Below are positions 1 through 16,789 of a stretch of DNA of 64,000 nucleotides, in pieces. A program made the translations under genes and the position numbers. Below the pieces are notes generated by a model. The model did no database searches. It was not told the DNA's origin and worked only from the letters and a program-made list of their open reading frames with translations. Position 1 is the stretch's first letter. Each line of letters opens with the position of its first letter. The DNA is taken from positions 1,881,210 to 1,945,209 of the forward strand of contig NW_017803965.1 in assembly GCF_001625305.1 (NCBI RefSeq), given 5' to 3'. The DNA is from Branchiostoma belcheri (taxonomy: Eukaryota; Chordata; Leptocardii; Amphioxiformes; Branchiostomatidae).

Positions 1-3154
<3,154 letters not shown>

Positions 3155-4394
3155 TGATTGCTTTGCTACCATCTGCCAAAAGTTACTGGTTGGGGGAGGG
3201 GGCTGTAAGAATGTGAATGTCATTGTGTTTGAGAGAGTGAATAAATGAGTGTAATGTGTGTGTGCACCAGATATCAGTTTCTCCTGTTTTAAAAGTGAAA
3301 TCCAGAGGGACAAAAGTTGCATGTTGAGGTGAATCCCAGAGGAAATCAGTGCTGCTGTTTCTGTTGATAGGAAGCAGACTGTTTAATCTTGTGTTCAATG
3401 GAAGACTGTTCGATAGCTTCATCAACTGTACCAAGAGCCATGGTTTCTATATTTGACTTGTCCCCCCTTGCTTGATCAAAATGTAAATTATAATGTTGAC
3501 ACATCATAAAGCAATAATTCTATGAAAAGGAGTGTATATTCACTGCTATTAATATGTGCCTACGGCAAAGTTAACAATTCATGGAAAACGAGAAAGAAAA
3601 ATTTATTTTCAGTTTTAGCTAGACTAAGTGACTTACTTACAAGTACTTCGTGTTTGTTTCTCATGTGGAAGTTTTTACCGCAGGCTATGTCTGTCAGATG
3701 TAGATTTATTGCTTTTTTGTAGCAATTGTTGCCTTTTAAGCTCCAGATGTGAAGCCCCTTACATCCCCAAGCAGTGTTCCATGCATATTTATCGATGATC
3801 AAACAAAAGATAAGCCAGCCCAAGTCTCTTTTGCCCTTGCCTGTTATCTGTTGCAGCGCCCCAGTCGTTAAAGTCTGGCCTTCTTCACCATATTACAACA
3901 TTGTTTTCAATAATTTGGACCTGATTTTGGCAGCCGGGATGTCGTAAAATGTCCAAATGGTTCCGAGATGTAACGAGAACCACCTATAAACTGCCAGGGA
4001 AGCCTCACCACTGTTTATGATGTAGCTTAGTTACTTTACCCAAGGTAATCAAAATTCATCAAGGACACTGTGACCTTTGTATCATGTAGTTAAGATGGAC
4101 TGATTGGGTTGCCTGGCAATGTTAGATAATCATTTTAACCCTCGGCATTCCAAAGTTTAGATTGTTTTTTACGGGGCTTGACTACAGAGAAAATATTGGT
4201 CACAAGACAGTAATGAAGATGAAAATACAATCAGGGCTCTAATTATTTCTTCCTTATCCCTTCAGAGTGACCCTATGGTGCCAAATTTGTGTAAATACAA
4301 GGTTGAACAGTAAGCACAAAGTTTTAAGAGAGGAATATAAATTAGGGAGTTGTATAAGATGAAACACAGCAGGCAGACGATACTGTTTAGGGTT

Positions 4395-4535
4395 TGTGTC
4401 TGTATATCTTTATAACTGCCCCTCAGCGTAACACACCAGCTTCTGTATCTATATAGCCAATATACCTGTAACCTCCCCTCAGTGTAACACACCAGCTTTG
4501 CAGGCACACAGTGTGGCAGCAGCTGGCTACAGTAT
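4395..4535 (-). mobile_element. LINE 3'-tail fragment, partly duplicated
   Basis: Read on the minus strand, this contains gtagccagct, then gctggtgtgttacactgag, then ttggctatatagatac. The same order occurs at 26583-26672 (plus), downstream of a reverse-transcriptase C-terminus, and more weakly at 18470-18570 (minus). The gctggtgtgttac block occurs twice, about 56 bp apart. The shared order at three loci makes it a transposon tail. The link to a LINE comes only from the 26 kb copy. Confidence 0.55.
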
Positions 4536-6108
4536 ACCGACTTGATACACCTAACCTTTACACATCTAACTCTAAACATTGATTTAAGCCATCTATTGAT
4601 GGTGCGCCTACTGTACGTACTTGGTGACAACAATAGTTCTAGGTGCCTTCGCACCCCCCCACCCCCTTTGTATGTTTCCCTGCAACGTCCTTATTAATAC
4701 CACTGTCAGCAAAAACTTTTTGTCAGGCAAAAATGTCCCAGTAAGGTTATACTTCTTGCTTAAGCTCCAATCCCTCGCTGCCTCTCTGCCATTCAGTCAT
4801 CCTAAGGCCCGAAGGAAAACTCAGTCGACCCATCCGTATTCTGCCATAGTTCGAACTTTTCCTGCGAGATGGGATATTTATCAGTAAGGTGATTGTGCGG
4901 CTGGCTAAATAAAATTGCCAAGGCACTGGACCAAAGCTGCAAAACCAATGGAGAGAGCTAATAGTCTCATCTATTTTGCGTTTGGGGTAATCCTGGGCAC
5001 ATTTGATCAGGATACCTACCTTGTGTGTTACATAAATGTATGGTCCTGGTATGGGCATGTTTTTGGAAATGTGAATTTTTTCGAAGTGGTATTGCCACGA
5101 AAATGATACTATTAAATGTAAGATGCTTGAATTAAATCTAAATTTGTAGTACAGATTTGTCACCTGTTTTCATGAGGAGGATACCAAAAATTTGTTTTTG
5201 TCTTCTTTAAGTTTAAGAAGCTTCCTTGAATCATCATCTATTCACCTCACTAGTTCTCTCCACCCATCTTTTTTTGCATCTTTTTTGGGGGAGGGGGGTC
5301 CTTTTTCTACCCATTTTCCAGCAAAAAAGGGCTAAACAGTCATCGGCATGGATGTGAAAACCTCAGGGTATTTTAAGTCTGTCCACACTGAAGATTTGCC
5401 CTTGGCCCGAAGGGCAAACATTTGCATATTAAGTCACAGGATTGGTTGATGTGATAAACCATCCTGTTGACTTGCCCTTGCCACCCTGGCCAGATCGAAG
5501 GCGTTAGCATGCAACAGCAACACCGAATTCAGCACCATGGATCAAGATCGTGTTCCAGTCTCTGCAACTTGGAAATTACAGCTTCCCAGCTGTAATCACA
5601 GATACAGCCACACTTTGCGGGGTGTAAAAGGCGGATGACACAAACATTTCAAAGACACAAGGGAGGTAATACACACGTAGTTAAGGCCAAGAAGTGAGTA
5701 GAGTTCAAATCTAGGAAATCTAAACCACATTTGACCTTCATTACTTGTCTATATTGATTAATGCAAATTTCCTCATTTTTTTTTACATTGAGCTAACTCT
5801 CAACAGCCATTAAACAGGATAGAGAGAGACAGAGAGATAGAAGATAGCTTGGATTTAGGGGAAAAGAAAAATCCAAGTATAAAACAGCATGCAAATAACT
5901 CTACACTGTATTTGTCAGTCTTTCTTAACATAAATTTGGACTTTTTTGGACTTAACATAGTTTGGAGCTGAAGACAGTCTCTAGTCTAGGGCTTAAGGCA
6001 GTAAGACAGGAGTTTTAAAATCCCCCATCCTTCTTTTATTTTATTTTAGATTAAAAGGATCACAGAGTTACTAATGTATTATTTTCTGAATGCTGTCTTT
6101 CCCCCTTA

Positions 6109-6454
6109 GTCCACACCAATTTAACCAATTGATTCTAGGGTTTGCCTGCTTCATTTTTTTCTGATTCCAAAAAATAAAGATTCAGGTTACGAATCAATTC
6201 CCTAATGCTCATATTTTGGCCCTCAAGATTGCAAAAAGCTCATTGTCTTGCTAGTTGTTACAGTTTTTCCATTATTCAATGCATTGGTTTGACAAAAAGG
6301 AAAAAATTCATTGTTTGAATTATAAACTGGCCTTCGTAGCTTTTGAGGCTATCATAGAATACCTAGGCTTGTTTTTATTTGATTTTATTTTGCCCTGTTG
6401 CTTCATTTTTTGTTGAAAAAAATCCGAGAACCAACAAATGAAATTGGCATGGCC
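6109..6454. mobile_element. GGCCACACC-TIR MITE, copy 1 (degraded)
   Basis: The left end gtccacaccaatttaacc and right end aaattggcatggcc are imperfect inverted repeats matching the better copies at 38270 and 48431. The internal 'gcctgcttcatttttttctg' side and the 'attcattgtttgaattataaac' centre also match. It is 346 bp, flanked by TTA and TTT rather than a clean TAA pair, so it is older than the later copies. Confidence 0.75.
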
Positions 6455-8319
6455 TTTCTTTGATTTTTCTTGACCCAACCTGAGGACAAGGCAGTGTGAT
6501 CGTGTTTCATATGTAGGGAGAGAGGTCCCAGCCTAATGTATCATTCAGCACACAAGTCGTCTGAGGTATCGTCTTTTCTCCATTCAATTCCAACCCGGTG
6601 ATCACATTCTGTGTGGATTATCCCAGTTGAGACCTAAAAGACAGTAAACATATTTGCAGTGAAGATTGCGGATGAGCCGGCTGGGCCCAGGTGTTTGAAT
6701 AAGGCATTATGGTGCTAAACCTTTTATGCCACTCTCCTCGGAGGAAAATTGTCAGGAAGTTGGAACCAAATTAGTGATTACTAGCTTGGGTTTCTCACTT
6801 TCAAATTAAGATTTCCACGATTTTTTCTTCTAGATCACTGACAGAGAGTGATTTTCAAAAAAGACAAATACCAGTAACCCTACTCTTGCACAAGTTTCTA
6901 TCTATTGTTTACATACTTATGTACTCTTGTTGTGCAAATATCTTGTTCTTTTGTCCTAAAAGAATAATTGAGTTTGCTTCAGACCAATGCAACAATTCCT
7001 CATTTCCTTAATGTAAAGTATGAATTTTCTGAATGCTAAATTACTGACATTTCGGAAAGCCAAGGTCAACATGTCCTTGTTCCTTTTTCACCAATAGTGG
7101 CAGGGCTAGTCTCTGAGGATATTTGATAGAGTGGTGTATTACAATGTACATTGAACTGGTCATCATGTACATGCATATTGTAGACTGGGTGATGTCTGTG
7201 TCATGCAACTAGAAACAGCAAGCAAAGCATTGTAAAGATTTGAGCAGTGAAAGTTTGAAAGAAAAATGTTGCAAACCTTCAAGATAGATTTTATTTGATG
7301 ACACAAGAGGAAAAGATAGGGGGTTGGTCTAAATATCCCTCTCTTATGAATAGAATCAAAGTCAGGTTGTGTCATTGTTAACATACAGTCAAGCTTGCCC
7401 AAACGATTGATGTAAGCATGAAGAGACTTGCAGACCTCTTGTCCAACGCGACTGTGACTAGCACTTTTCACACCGCACATGGGCCAATGTTTGCCTATGA
7501 TGACCGTGTCATTTTGATGATAACTAGCAAGAAATCTCGGTGGATTCAGTCCACTTGCCATTGATTATGACTGCATGACAGTCTTTGTGCAATGTACATG
7601 TAAACTGGCACCAGCTGGGTCACCTTGGGTCAATGGGGCATTCTATTATAGAATAGGTGGAAGTTTTGCTGCAGTTTTCTTGTCCTCTGTCTTGTCTTGT
7701 GGCCATGCTTTTTGTGTAAAAGGACCACTTGTCTAAGAAGACCACTTTTCCTCGGTCATATGGATGGTTGCCTTAGACAAACTTGATTGCAAATTGTGAA
7801 TTCTAGTACTGGTAGAGGTAAAGTTACATGTAGTCTGGGGTTAGTTAACTTTGGAGCAGTGACAAGACTTCATTTCTATAATGTATGCTTCAGATTGAAT
7901 CGTGTTTTAGGGCTTAGATATCTTTTTATTAACTGTAAGTCACATTTAATACCCAAATTACTTTCCGATAATCCGAACTCAAGATTTCCCTGTAGATTCC
8001 AAGTTTGCAGTAGGCATCAGGTATCAATTTGGACCCAGTAATTGAATTTCCATCATTTGATATTATGTGCCAATTTCATGATGAAATTTGCTTTTCCATT
8101 AGAACCATACTACATATGTGTATCTCGTTTTTCAGAACAGGCAATTTTTAAAGTTGACTGAAAATAAGTTACAAAAATTAGGTCAGTGGAGAGATATGGT
8201 GTGAAAAGTTGGGAAAACAGAAATTGGACATTATAAATATCTTCAAATGTGTGAATAAGGTCATGTGTCTGTATCCGTAACTCTTGCGAGATTACATTTT
8301 TGAAGTGATTGTGGTCATT

Positions 8320-8342
8320 CATTGATCCTGATGAAGGCGACA
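8320..8342 (+). mobile_element. Penelope-type CTGATGA motif remnant
   Basis: cctgatgaaggcgacagtgg matches the first half of the hammerhead-like motif seen at 26807, 28279 and 61000. The expected GAAAC half is absent. A MITE begins 25 bp downstream and may have helped disrupt it. Confidence 0.4.
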
Positions 8343-8366
8343 GTGGTCTTTAAAAAGTTGACTCAA

Positions 8367-8746
8367 GGCCACACCAATTTAATCAATCGTTTCTCGGATT
8401 TGCACACTATATTTTTTAAATCTTATTTGGAAAAAATATACAGGTTGTGAATCAACTCCAAAACTGCTTATATTTCAGCCCCAACAGTTCAAGCCTGTCC
8501 TTGTCTTCCTAGTTGTTAGAGTTTGTCAATCTGTCAATGGCAGTGATTTGATAAAAAGTTCAAAATTCATTGTTTGAATTATAAACCAGCCTGGTACACT
8601 CTATGTTGACTTCATGATTCATATTGTACTTTTGGAGCTATCTTAGGATGCCGATAGCTAGGCCCTTTTTTTATTTTTGCTCTAGCTGTTACTTTTTCTT
8701 TTTCTGAAAAAAATCCAAGAACAAACAAATTAAATTGGTATTGGCC
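8367..8746. mobile_element. GGCCACACC-TIR MITE, copy 2
   Basis: It starts ggccacaccaatttaatc and ends attaaattggtattggcc, 380 bp. It carries the family's internal landmarks: aatcaactccaaaactgctt, tagttgttagagtttgtc and attcattgtttgaattataa. Flanks are CAA and TAA, consistent with a TAA target duplication that has mutated. It has no coding capacity. Confidence 0.85.
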
Positions 8747-9529
8747 TAACCTGCAATAGCTGCCTTCCCATCACACTAGTGTACAATGTATATCACGCAT
8801 CCATAAATCTGGTCTGTCGTAAATTTATACTGCTGTGCATTAAAATATTACTCATGCTTGAGTGGTTAGAGGCCTTGATGACAAAACTGCTTTGTTATTT
8901 ACATAGTACTAGTAACAGGAAATATTTAATGACTCCACATTCAAGCTACCTTTCTTTGCAAGAAGTCTTTTTTCTGATATAATTTGATTTAAAAAAAGTG
9001 TTTTTCCGTTTTTCATGAAAATGCAGTAAAAGGTGTATAATATATGAGACATGATACTAGATTACATCTGCATGATTATGCATATCCTTTGACATGCTTG
9101 TCTATTTTATGTTGACTGCAGAAAAGTTCTTCATGTTTCAAATAACCCTGTGAGCCGATACGTAAGACAAGAATCCCAGGTCAACCCCACTCCATTTCTT
9201 AAGAATAGACCCCTCTGCGTTTAGACTCCCCCCCTGACATAAATGATACCTCCCCTAACTGAGTAGGTCCACATACAAAAGTGTTTCCTCTGATGAATTG
9301 ATACGCGGGGGAGGGCTTAGATACTCACACCACGATCACCCTACCTAGCACGACATGCTCTCCTCTCCTGTGAGCATTCCCCATACTTTAATTCCATGCT
9401 GATCAGTGGAGAGCAGATGGAATGTGGGATTAGAGGACATCATGCAACCTCCTCTCTGTTCTAAAACAGGTGTGTGTTGAAATGGTTGTCATGGCTGTAT
9501 TGGGGATGGATGCTTTTTTAAAGAGTGGT

Positions 9530-9612
9530 AAAGGAGTGTGTGTGTCTATGGTTATGTGTGTGTGTGTATGTGAGAGAGAGGTTGTTTATTTGTGTGTGTG
9601 CCTGTGTGTATG
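9530..9612. repeat. TG-rich low-complexity tract
   Basis: Interrupted (TG)n tract with GA-rich breaks. The 61- to 89-codon frames that cross it on both strands are composition artefacts. Confidence 0.8.
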
Positions 9613-11771
9613 CAGTGAATCTGAAATGAGATTTTATGAAATGCGTACTGTCTGAGAAGTGTATGTAAGAGCTTGAATAGGGATGTAGTTTTGTATCTAG
9701 ATAGAACTGCAGCATAATTATGTAACAACAAGTACCTTGCAGAGTGTTTGACATAGATGTACACCATTTATATGTATTGCAGTGCACCTGCTTTCATTTT
9801 GATATGGGCCATTCAACAATTGCTGCTCTTTTTTCAATTGTATTGCATACCAGTCTTGTGCATTGTTATTTACACAATGCTTTTTTTCACCACCAATTGT
9901 TCATAGGTAACGCTGGCGAGAAAGACATGGTAATTTCTCTAACTCTTCGCACTTTGTCTGCCCTTTTTTGTGGTTACCAGTAAGAAAACATCAGGTGATA
10001 ACTGTCTCATCAACCATCTTCTTGGCTCGATGGTCACATTTTTTCTGCCATGCTTATCCTGGTTAAGTTGTAACAGTTCTCATTTCTGCTCAGGTTTGGA
10101 CAGATTGGAACAAATCAGTACAAGAGATTATGACTTACAAATGTATTTCTGACAGCTAGAGCCACAAAATCAAAAATCCACAAAATCAAAAAACTTCGAC
10201 AAAATATCTTGTTGACAGCAAATTGTTGTTAAAATTGTTTGTCTTTTGCATCTGTGTAGTTTTTTCATTCATTTATAAATGTATGTAATGTGACTGAGGA
10301 AAATGACATCAAGGAAACATGAACATTTTTGACATCTACACAATATTAAAATGATTTACACGATAGCATGCTTTCAACAAAGAATTTTTGTGGCTTGAAC
10401 AAGGGGGCCATAAATTACGAGTGTTTCAGAAGAATTAAAAGCACATTTGTTTATTCAATTACTGCAATCACCTGGGCAAAATTTCTTTTGACTTGAATGA
10501 TACATACAATAAAACTTTGTTTTAGATGTTCAGGAATTGAAACAGCCTGAGTGTACATACACTTGTTCCAGGCTGTTTTTTTGTGCGAAAGTGGGCGTTT
10601 GTTTATTCCTTGAATCTTGCTTTGCCATGTGTGTTTGTGGGTGCGAGCCATTTTAACCTTGCTTGGTATGTTCTTCTCTCAACAGATGGCTCCCGGAGAT
10701 CCGTTGCTATGGTAACTGGTTGTGTTTTCTGTTGGCGACGAGTCTTGACAGTTCTCTAAGATTCCTTACCAGTTCCTAACTGCTGTGTTAAAATCTGAGT
10801 TCTAACTATGAACATTTTTGCTTCTACCAAAATAGGTCATGATTTGATATCAACATCAGTAAAAGTAACATTTTTTACCTGTCACAATTTTACCTAAAAA
10901 ATGCAAAGTAAAACCATTCTTTGTCTAAATTTTCCTTCTACAGTTGTCAAAAAAAGTGCAATACATTTGTACTTAAGTGCATATACTCTTTAAAAGGTAT
11001 CCAATACAATTTCAGAGCAGGAAAACAAGAAAATATTCTAGAACAAGCCTAGGATACAAAACAAGCAAGTGTTTTCCTTCAGTGACATCTCACACATAGA
11101 TATCAGTATGCAATGGGATAGGGTTGATTCAACATCCAAAGAATGACCAGAAAATTGACTTTGAAAATCCAGTGTTGCTGCTCTGAAACTGCAGTGAATA
11201 CCTCTACTAAAACACAATACCGTGGTGAAATTCACAGCCATTGCAGGGTTCTAATTGGAAGAGATCTCTCTGGAAGAATCTTCTTCCCGCTGTAATTACC
11301 TGTCAGCGTTCATTGGCTAATGGCCGGTCAACCCGGGTGTGTTTCCTTTGTATGGTGTAATTTGCCCCGATTGGAATACCAGCAGACAACCCCAGAGGGT
11401 AACAGAATCATGTTCCCCACCTCCCACGGCATGACAAGTTAATACCCCCCACCATTATGTAGGAGCCATTTGTGAATAAATGATTTACGCCTTCTGTAAG
11501 TGCATTCCTGCTTTCCTGGAATGTACCAATTTCAACTGCCAACTTCTTGACTGCAAAAGATTTGACATATTGCAGGAACTATCCAGGTTTGTACATGATA
11601 TAGTTTGCCATATATTTCCCATTCAAAGCCCAAAAACATACTGTAGACCTTTGATTGGTAGAAACATTAAAAACAGCTTTGCACGTTTAATGCCAAAAAA
11701 TTGTGATGACTAAGATTGGCTCTTTACGAAAAGAATCACCATTGTACTTAAATTCAGTTCTTTGTTTGTAA

Positions 11772-12080
11772 GGCCACACCAACTTGATTTCTTGTTCAGA
11801 AAAAATATGAAGCGACAGGCAAAAAAAATTAAAACTTGCATCCTCCTATAGCCCCAAAAGCTAACATAGAAGCCATGATGTCAACATACCATGAAGGCTG
11901 GTTTAGAGTTTAAACAACAAATTTTGAACTTAAAATCAAATTGCTGCATTGATAAACTGTAACAGAGTTAGGAAGACTAGTACTTTTGGGGCCAAAATAA
12001 ATATAAGTATTTGGGGTTGATTCATGACCTAAACCTTTTTTTTTTCAAATCAGGTAAAAATGAAGCGGGTTGGTGTGGCT
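11772..12080. mobile_element. GGCCACACC-TIR MITE, copy 3 (inverted, shortened)
   Basis: It starts ggccacaccaacttgattt and ends gcgggttggtgtggct, 309 bp. It is flanked on both sides by TAA (11769-11771 and 12081-12083), as expected for a 3 bp target duplication. Internal order is reversed relative to copy 2: the gaagcgacaggc side comes first. Part of the left arm is missing. Confidence 0.85.
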
Positions 12081-12369
12081 TAAATCAAAAGACATTTATA
12101 TGAAAGCTGTCTTGACTGGTCAACAACTAAAATGTCCAGATGAATTGATGTCAAACTGTGGTCCAATGTATTGGTGTTTCCTCCCAGGAGCTGTGTATGA
12201 AGAGATAACAGGTGTGGTAAAAGTGCTGTCACCTAACCTTACACCTGCAATCTGTTTCTGTCACTTCCTGCTGCACACACTAGCAGTTTTGTAGGACTTG
12301 CGTACTGTAAAAGGATTGACTGACTTCCAGTAGACTTGCCATACTTGGCAGAGTGGCTGTCAACACTTC

Positions 12370-12500
12370 AGTCCTGTGTTCTAGTCAGTGTCCATCTTTC
12401 TGTCATTTGGCAAAATTTTTGCTTCTTGTGACAGACAAAAATTTGCAGAATCTGTCGTCTTTGATGGACAAAAATTGGCTTGTAAAGAAATAAAAAAAGA
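12370..12500 (+). repeat. Dispersed repeat shared with duplicated block
   Basis: The order ctttctgtcatttg, gacaaaaattt, aatctgtc matches 38875-38965 and 48105-48185. Each is an alternating AAAATTTT-rich segment with GACAGA/TCTGTC ends. No family is assigned. Confidence 0.5.
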
Positions 12501-12889
12501 GCTTAGTCTACCAGCAAACTTTGCCCCTCAAAATGCAGGAAATGGCATTTCACGGTGGTAAAATCTGGGTTGCAAAGTTCCCACATGCCATAGAACCCGA
12601 ACTGTGTTCGATCGTGTTCGATCTGGGCAATTCGAATCGAACCCGCGTTCTATTTCGGGGTCACCTGCAGTCATTTACAATAAAGCGGCAAAACAAGCCT
12701 TTCTGCCTCCGTGCCGTTCAACAGATAAAAAACAACACTTTTCTATAGATAAAAACAGTTTCCTGGACAGTACATGTCCGCTATCATTTTTTTGTGGACA
12801 TGTAACATGTAGCGAAGCTACTGTCGTATCCTTGGGTGACCTTGAATACTGTAATGATTCTTTACGCCAGTATAAATAACACAATGCAG

Positions 12890-13262
12890 ACTTTTGGTCG
12901 ACATGACATGTCTGCAAAACTCGTTTTAACCTGGAAGCATGGAAAGTCAAGCATACCCCATTTACGGCTCAAAATGACTGTAACGGTTGTCCCGAAAATC
13001 GTGTTTTAGGGATTTTTTAAAAATGGTCTCAATTTTGAATCATGGGTAATTTAGTGCGAAAAATGTAAAGAAAAATCATTTTTTCACCAATATGTCGACA
13101 AAAACTAGACTTAAAATCAAAAATTAAAAAATCCCTAAAACACGATTTTTTATCTTATTCCTAGTCGTCGAAAAATATAAAAATCGGGGATCTGGGGTAA
13201 TATACGTAGCCAGGTTAAAACGATGTTTGCCTAAAAACATGACATGACTTGTGGTCTTTCAG
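12890..13262. mobile_element. Foldback/MITE-like element with nested inverted repeats
   Basis: A perfect 25 bp inverted pair (12996-13020 against 13124-13148, core gtgttttaggga) is nested inside a second pair, cgttttaacctgg at 12922-12934 against its complement at 13210-13222. Outside that, cgacatgacatg on the left faces a degenerate complement near 13238-13262. Nested symmetry over ~370 bp with no coding frame fits a foldback-type DNA element. I found no convincing target duplication and no second copy. Confidence 0.65.
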
Positions 13263-13974
13263 AGCGAAATTTTGAAAAATCAATGATTTAACATAAACAG
13301 CTAATATTGAAAGGATGTTAAGGTAATAATTTCATTTTAATTTGACGAAATTTACCATTAAATCCTTTTTGTTTATTTTCAAGTGTTTTACTGGTAGGCC
13401 AAACTCGGCCCAAATAGCGTCTTGTAATCCGATACCTTTTAGAACGCGCCTAGCAATGGGAAAGAATACCGTAGTGACAGACCGCCGTGTTTCAGAGGGT
13501 CAAGATTTCACAAATTTCTTGCTAGAGCATTGATGTGATTTTAGGTCTAACAAATTCACAATGACAGAAATACATTCCAGGCTGGGTAGAACACTGTTGT
13601 AGTCAGTGAACATCTGTACCATCAGATAACTTTTCAAAAACATGGCCTGTGCATTACAACTGCCCCTAGGACAATTGCAATTACATTCTCAATAGGATAA
13701 TGAAAGAAAGCAGACGGTAGCAGGATGGGACTTATAATTTTTTCATGGCGACAAATGTCTCTGACCTGTAATTGCTGGACAAAGGAATGTCCAGTATGAC
13801 AACCACAAGTTAGTAGTGAAGCAAATGCACTTTACTTAAATAATGTATTTGGTAAGTGGTATGGCGTGACTTACACAGGAAGAGGCTGTTTCTTGCATTG
13901 TCACACAAAAGACAACCTTTGGTTAGGGGGGAAAAACTAGGCCTTGTCATAAAATGAAGGATGATTTTACAAAT

Positions 13975-14290
13975 TAGAATATTACTTCCACATGTGTTTG
14001 GTGCAAAGAGGCAGCAAAATGGGCTTTTATCAATACTGGTTCTTTCCTTGGTGCTGAAAAGGTTGTTACAGTTTCCCAACACTATTTTGGCAGTATTTTT
14101 CCTCCGTAATGGCATATTTTAATTGAAAGCTTTACATTACGTGATGAACTAGTACATATCTGGCTCAATTTTTGAAAACAGTCAACACTTTGTGGAGAGT
14201 TTTCGACCACAGAAAATTGCTGATATACTTTTGTCACTTTTCGATTGTAAATTTTTTGATGATGTATAGAACTCTGTCCAACACAGCAGT
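13975..14290. repeat. Dispersed repeat, copy 1 of 2
   Basis: gaggcagcaaaatgg, gcttttatcaatactgg, tttccttggtgctgaaaagg and the later gttttcgacca/agaaaattgctga segment recur in the same order at 19255-19545. Identity is roughly 80-85 percent by eye. The right part lies just upstream of the exon at 14438. The family is unknown. Confidence 0.7.
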
Positions 14291-14437
14291 AGGGACTGTG
14301 GAAGGCAATAGGTATCCTGGACTTGGGGTGCTGGTGGCTCTCATGCGTTTTGCTGTTCTCCACAATTTTGTTGTTTCTTGCCGCTGTGTAGTGCGCCGTG
14401 TAGTGAACTTGGATACCACTGTCGTTTTTCGTTACAG

Positions 14438-14505
14438 GCCGCACCGACCCCCTCCCCATCGAAGTAAAAGACGACCTTCTCGGCGTCGGACGAATGGAAA
14501 TGGAG
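14438..14505 (+). CDS. GPATCH8: GPATCH8-like exon 2 of window: end of G-patch
   Basis: The acceptor ends cgttacag and the donor is gtacta. The two first bases complete the glycine codon split by the previous exon. The exon then encodes RTDPLPIEVKDDLLG and VGRMEME. Vertebrate GPATCH8 reads [23 protein letters not shown] here (from memory; shown only to mark the alignment). The DPI/LPI motif and the trailing G(V/M)GRMEME segment are distinctive of this family rather than of G-patches in general. It exits in phase 0. A 121-codon frame at 14172-14537 overlaps the exon in another frame and is not the gene. Confidence 0.93.
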
Positions 14506-15794
14506 GTACTAACACATGCTTTATCGAGCTTACTTAATTTTCAAGCTCAGTAACTTTTCTTTTATACTTTTGTATGTCAACATAAGTCAAATTTCTGCAA
14601 GACAATTTAAAATGAAGAGTTAAAGTCACCCCTTAAATTGCAGTCTGAATTCGGGTGTGAAAATTTCCAATTAGTATGTTAATAGCAAAAGTCTCTGTTT
14701 AGTGGTAATGTCATTTTTCTTAACCCCACAGGGATCTAAATGATAACCTTGATATATTACATGTCTGCTGCTGTTTGTGAACGTGTTATTGCTTTCTAAT
14801 TCAAGAGTTTTTTTCACAATTTCATTGGGGAAAACAGCTTGGAAGCCACCCTATTTATTGTCTTTTTATTGTTAACATTCTTCAGATTACCACAGGTAAG
14901 TATTATTTGCACTTTTTTGATGTAAGAAAAAATGTTAAACTTCTTGGCTTTGAACAGAGTAGCTTAGAGTTAACCAGAATGTTGAAATTGCTTGATTTTA
15001 CCAAGAATGGAAGCTTCTGTGGTCTTGGTGCTGTTACTGATTTGTTCTTCCTTTGATTTTGAATTATTCTTGTTTATTGTGGTGCTATTCTAAAACGTCG
15101 TCTTGGGGTAAGTCAAGAATATGTTGTGCAATAGATACTGTAAGTCTGGTTATTTTTCTTCTGTGAATTGCAAAACAATTGGTTTCATGACTAACCAATA
15201 TAGATAAGGTCTGGATACTGCAATAAATTATACAAGAGTGTTAAAGGACTTTCATGAAGACTGCTGCAAATACGAAGTTGTTACAATAACCAGATTTACG
15301 GTATGAAAATCTTTGCTCGTACCCATGGCATCTGAATGTTATCATCCCTTTGACTCCTTTGACATTTGATATGCAACCTACACAAAGGTAAGGAAATGTA
15401 GCTTCTTTATCGAGATTAGCCATCTCTTGTGGGATTCCATGGGGAAGGGTTGCATGCCTTTCGACAGATAAGGTACCCTATGCATGTTGTACAGTATGAG
15501 GTTACACACACACACACTCACATGTATAGCATTTATCATACTCTATTGCAATAATATTTATTGTGCATTGCTAGTTTTTTGTGCACAAGGTTATTATAGT
15601 TATTGTTAGTTTTAAATGCTGTATCTGTAGTCTTCAAGGTTTTAAGCAGCACACTTTACACAATGTAAATATTATCAGGGTATGAATATTATATGTCATA
15701 TCATATTTGTGAAATGGAAAGAAAAAAGATGTGAATAATATGAAGATATGCTGTGATATTTTGGGAAATGTACTAGATACTCTTTACACAAAAA

Positions 15795-15799
15795 CACAC

Positions 15800-15838
<39 letters not shown>
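15795..15838. repeat. (CA)n microsatellite
   Basis: About 20 uninterrupted CA units following a shorter aacacacaac stretch. Confidence 0.95.
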
Positions 15839-15840
<2 letters not shown>

Positions 15841-16789
15841 CCTCTATGCATGCAAAAACGTTTCTAATAGGCCATGTTTATTTGATCATTATGGATGACA
15901 TCCTCTAGGAAACTCCAAAACAGCCAGCGTGTGAATGAAAAAAAAAAGTTTGTGAAAAAAAGTTGCTTTAATGATGAAATCTATGTGAACATGAAGATTG
16001 AAGAAACGACTTAACACACAGAGTTTGCTATAATAGCAAATAATGAGACTCTTCTTTTCTCTTTTTTCTTTGTAATTTACGGCATATATTTTGCTTATTT
16101 AGCAGCTGCTTTGTACAATTTACAGTATGTTGAAAACAGACAAAAAATCATGCGCGCAAGATGTCATCCATATAATCAAATCAACATGGCCTTAATACAG
16201 TTATGGCCTTTTATACAGTTGTTGCCATCTTTTGTAACCAGTGGCATTTTTTGCCATTAAAGTATAGTGTATTACGAGAGTTATGTAAGCTTCTTCACTT
16301 TGAGTTATTTATATCACTAAGAACCCAGAAAGCACTTGAGCCTCCGCAGGAAGCTGGCTTAAGGTGAGTTCTTTTATCCTCAAGTTTAATAATCATGTCT
16401 TCTTGGCTGGGAGTAGTTTTATTACCTTCAGATTGAATAATTGACACACTGTGAAGTGCGTAAGCAGAAAATGGCCATACTTACTGATAGGCCTGTTAAT
16501 ATTTATGAAGGAATGAAAGGTTGGGACAAGTTCTCTTTACTGTCATGTAGTTTTGCACACATTGATGTATCCTTGTGAATGTATAGTCCATTATGTATAG
16601 ATAGCCTGAGGCCCATGTCAGCTGTGGTTGCCATTTTTGGCTCTTCCTATAGGCATTTTTAACATTACAAAGTTGTTGGCATTACTTCTTCGGCTTGTTT
16701 CCAGTTAGAGTGGAAGTTTTGGACTTTAAATCCTGCAAGTATGTAAAAGTTGCCTTAAGAGGGGTGCAGAAGAACTTTCACAACTTGTT

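Noticed and set aside
7163-7561. 132-codon minus-strand frame
   Set aside because: No recognisable domain or splice context, and ordinary intron composition; probably chance.
14172-14537. 121-codon frame over exon 2
   Set aside because: Wrong frame; homology and splice sites support the short G-patch exon instead.
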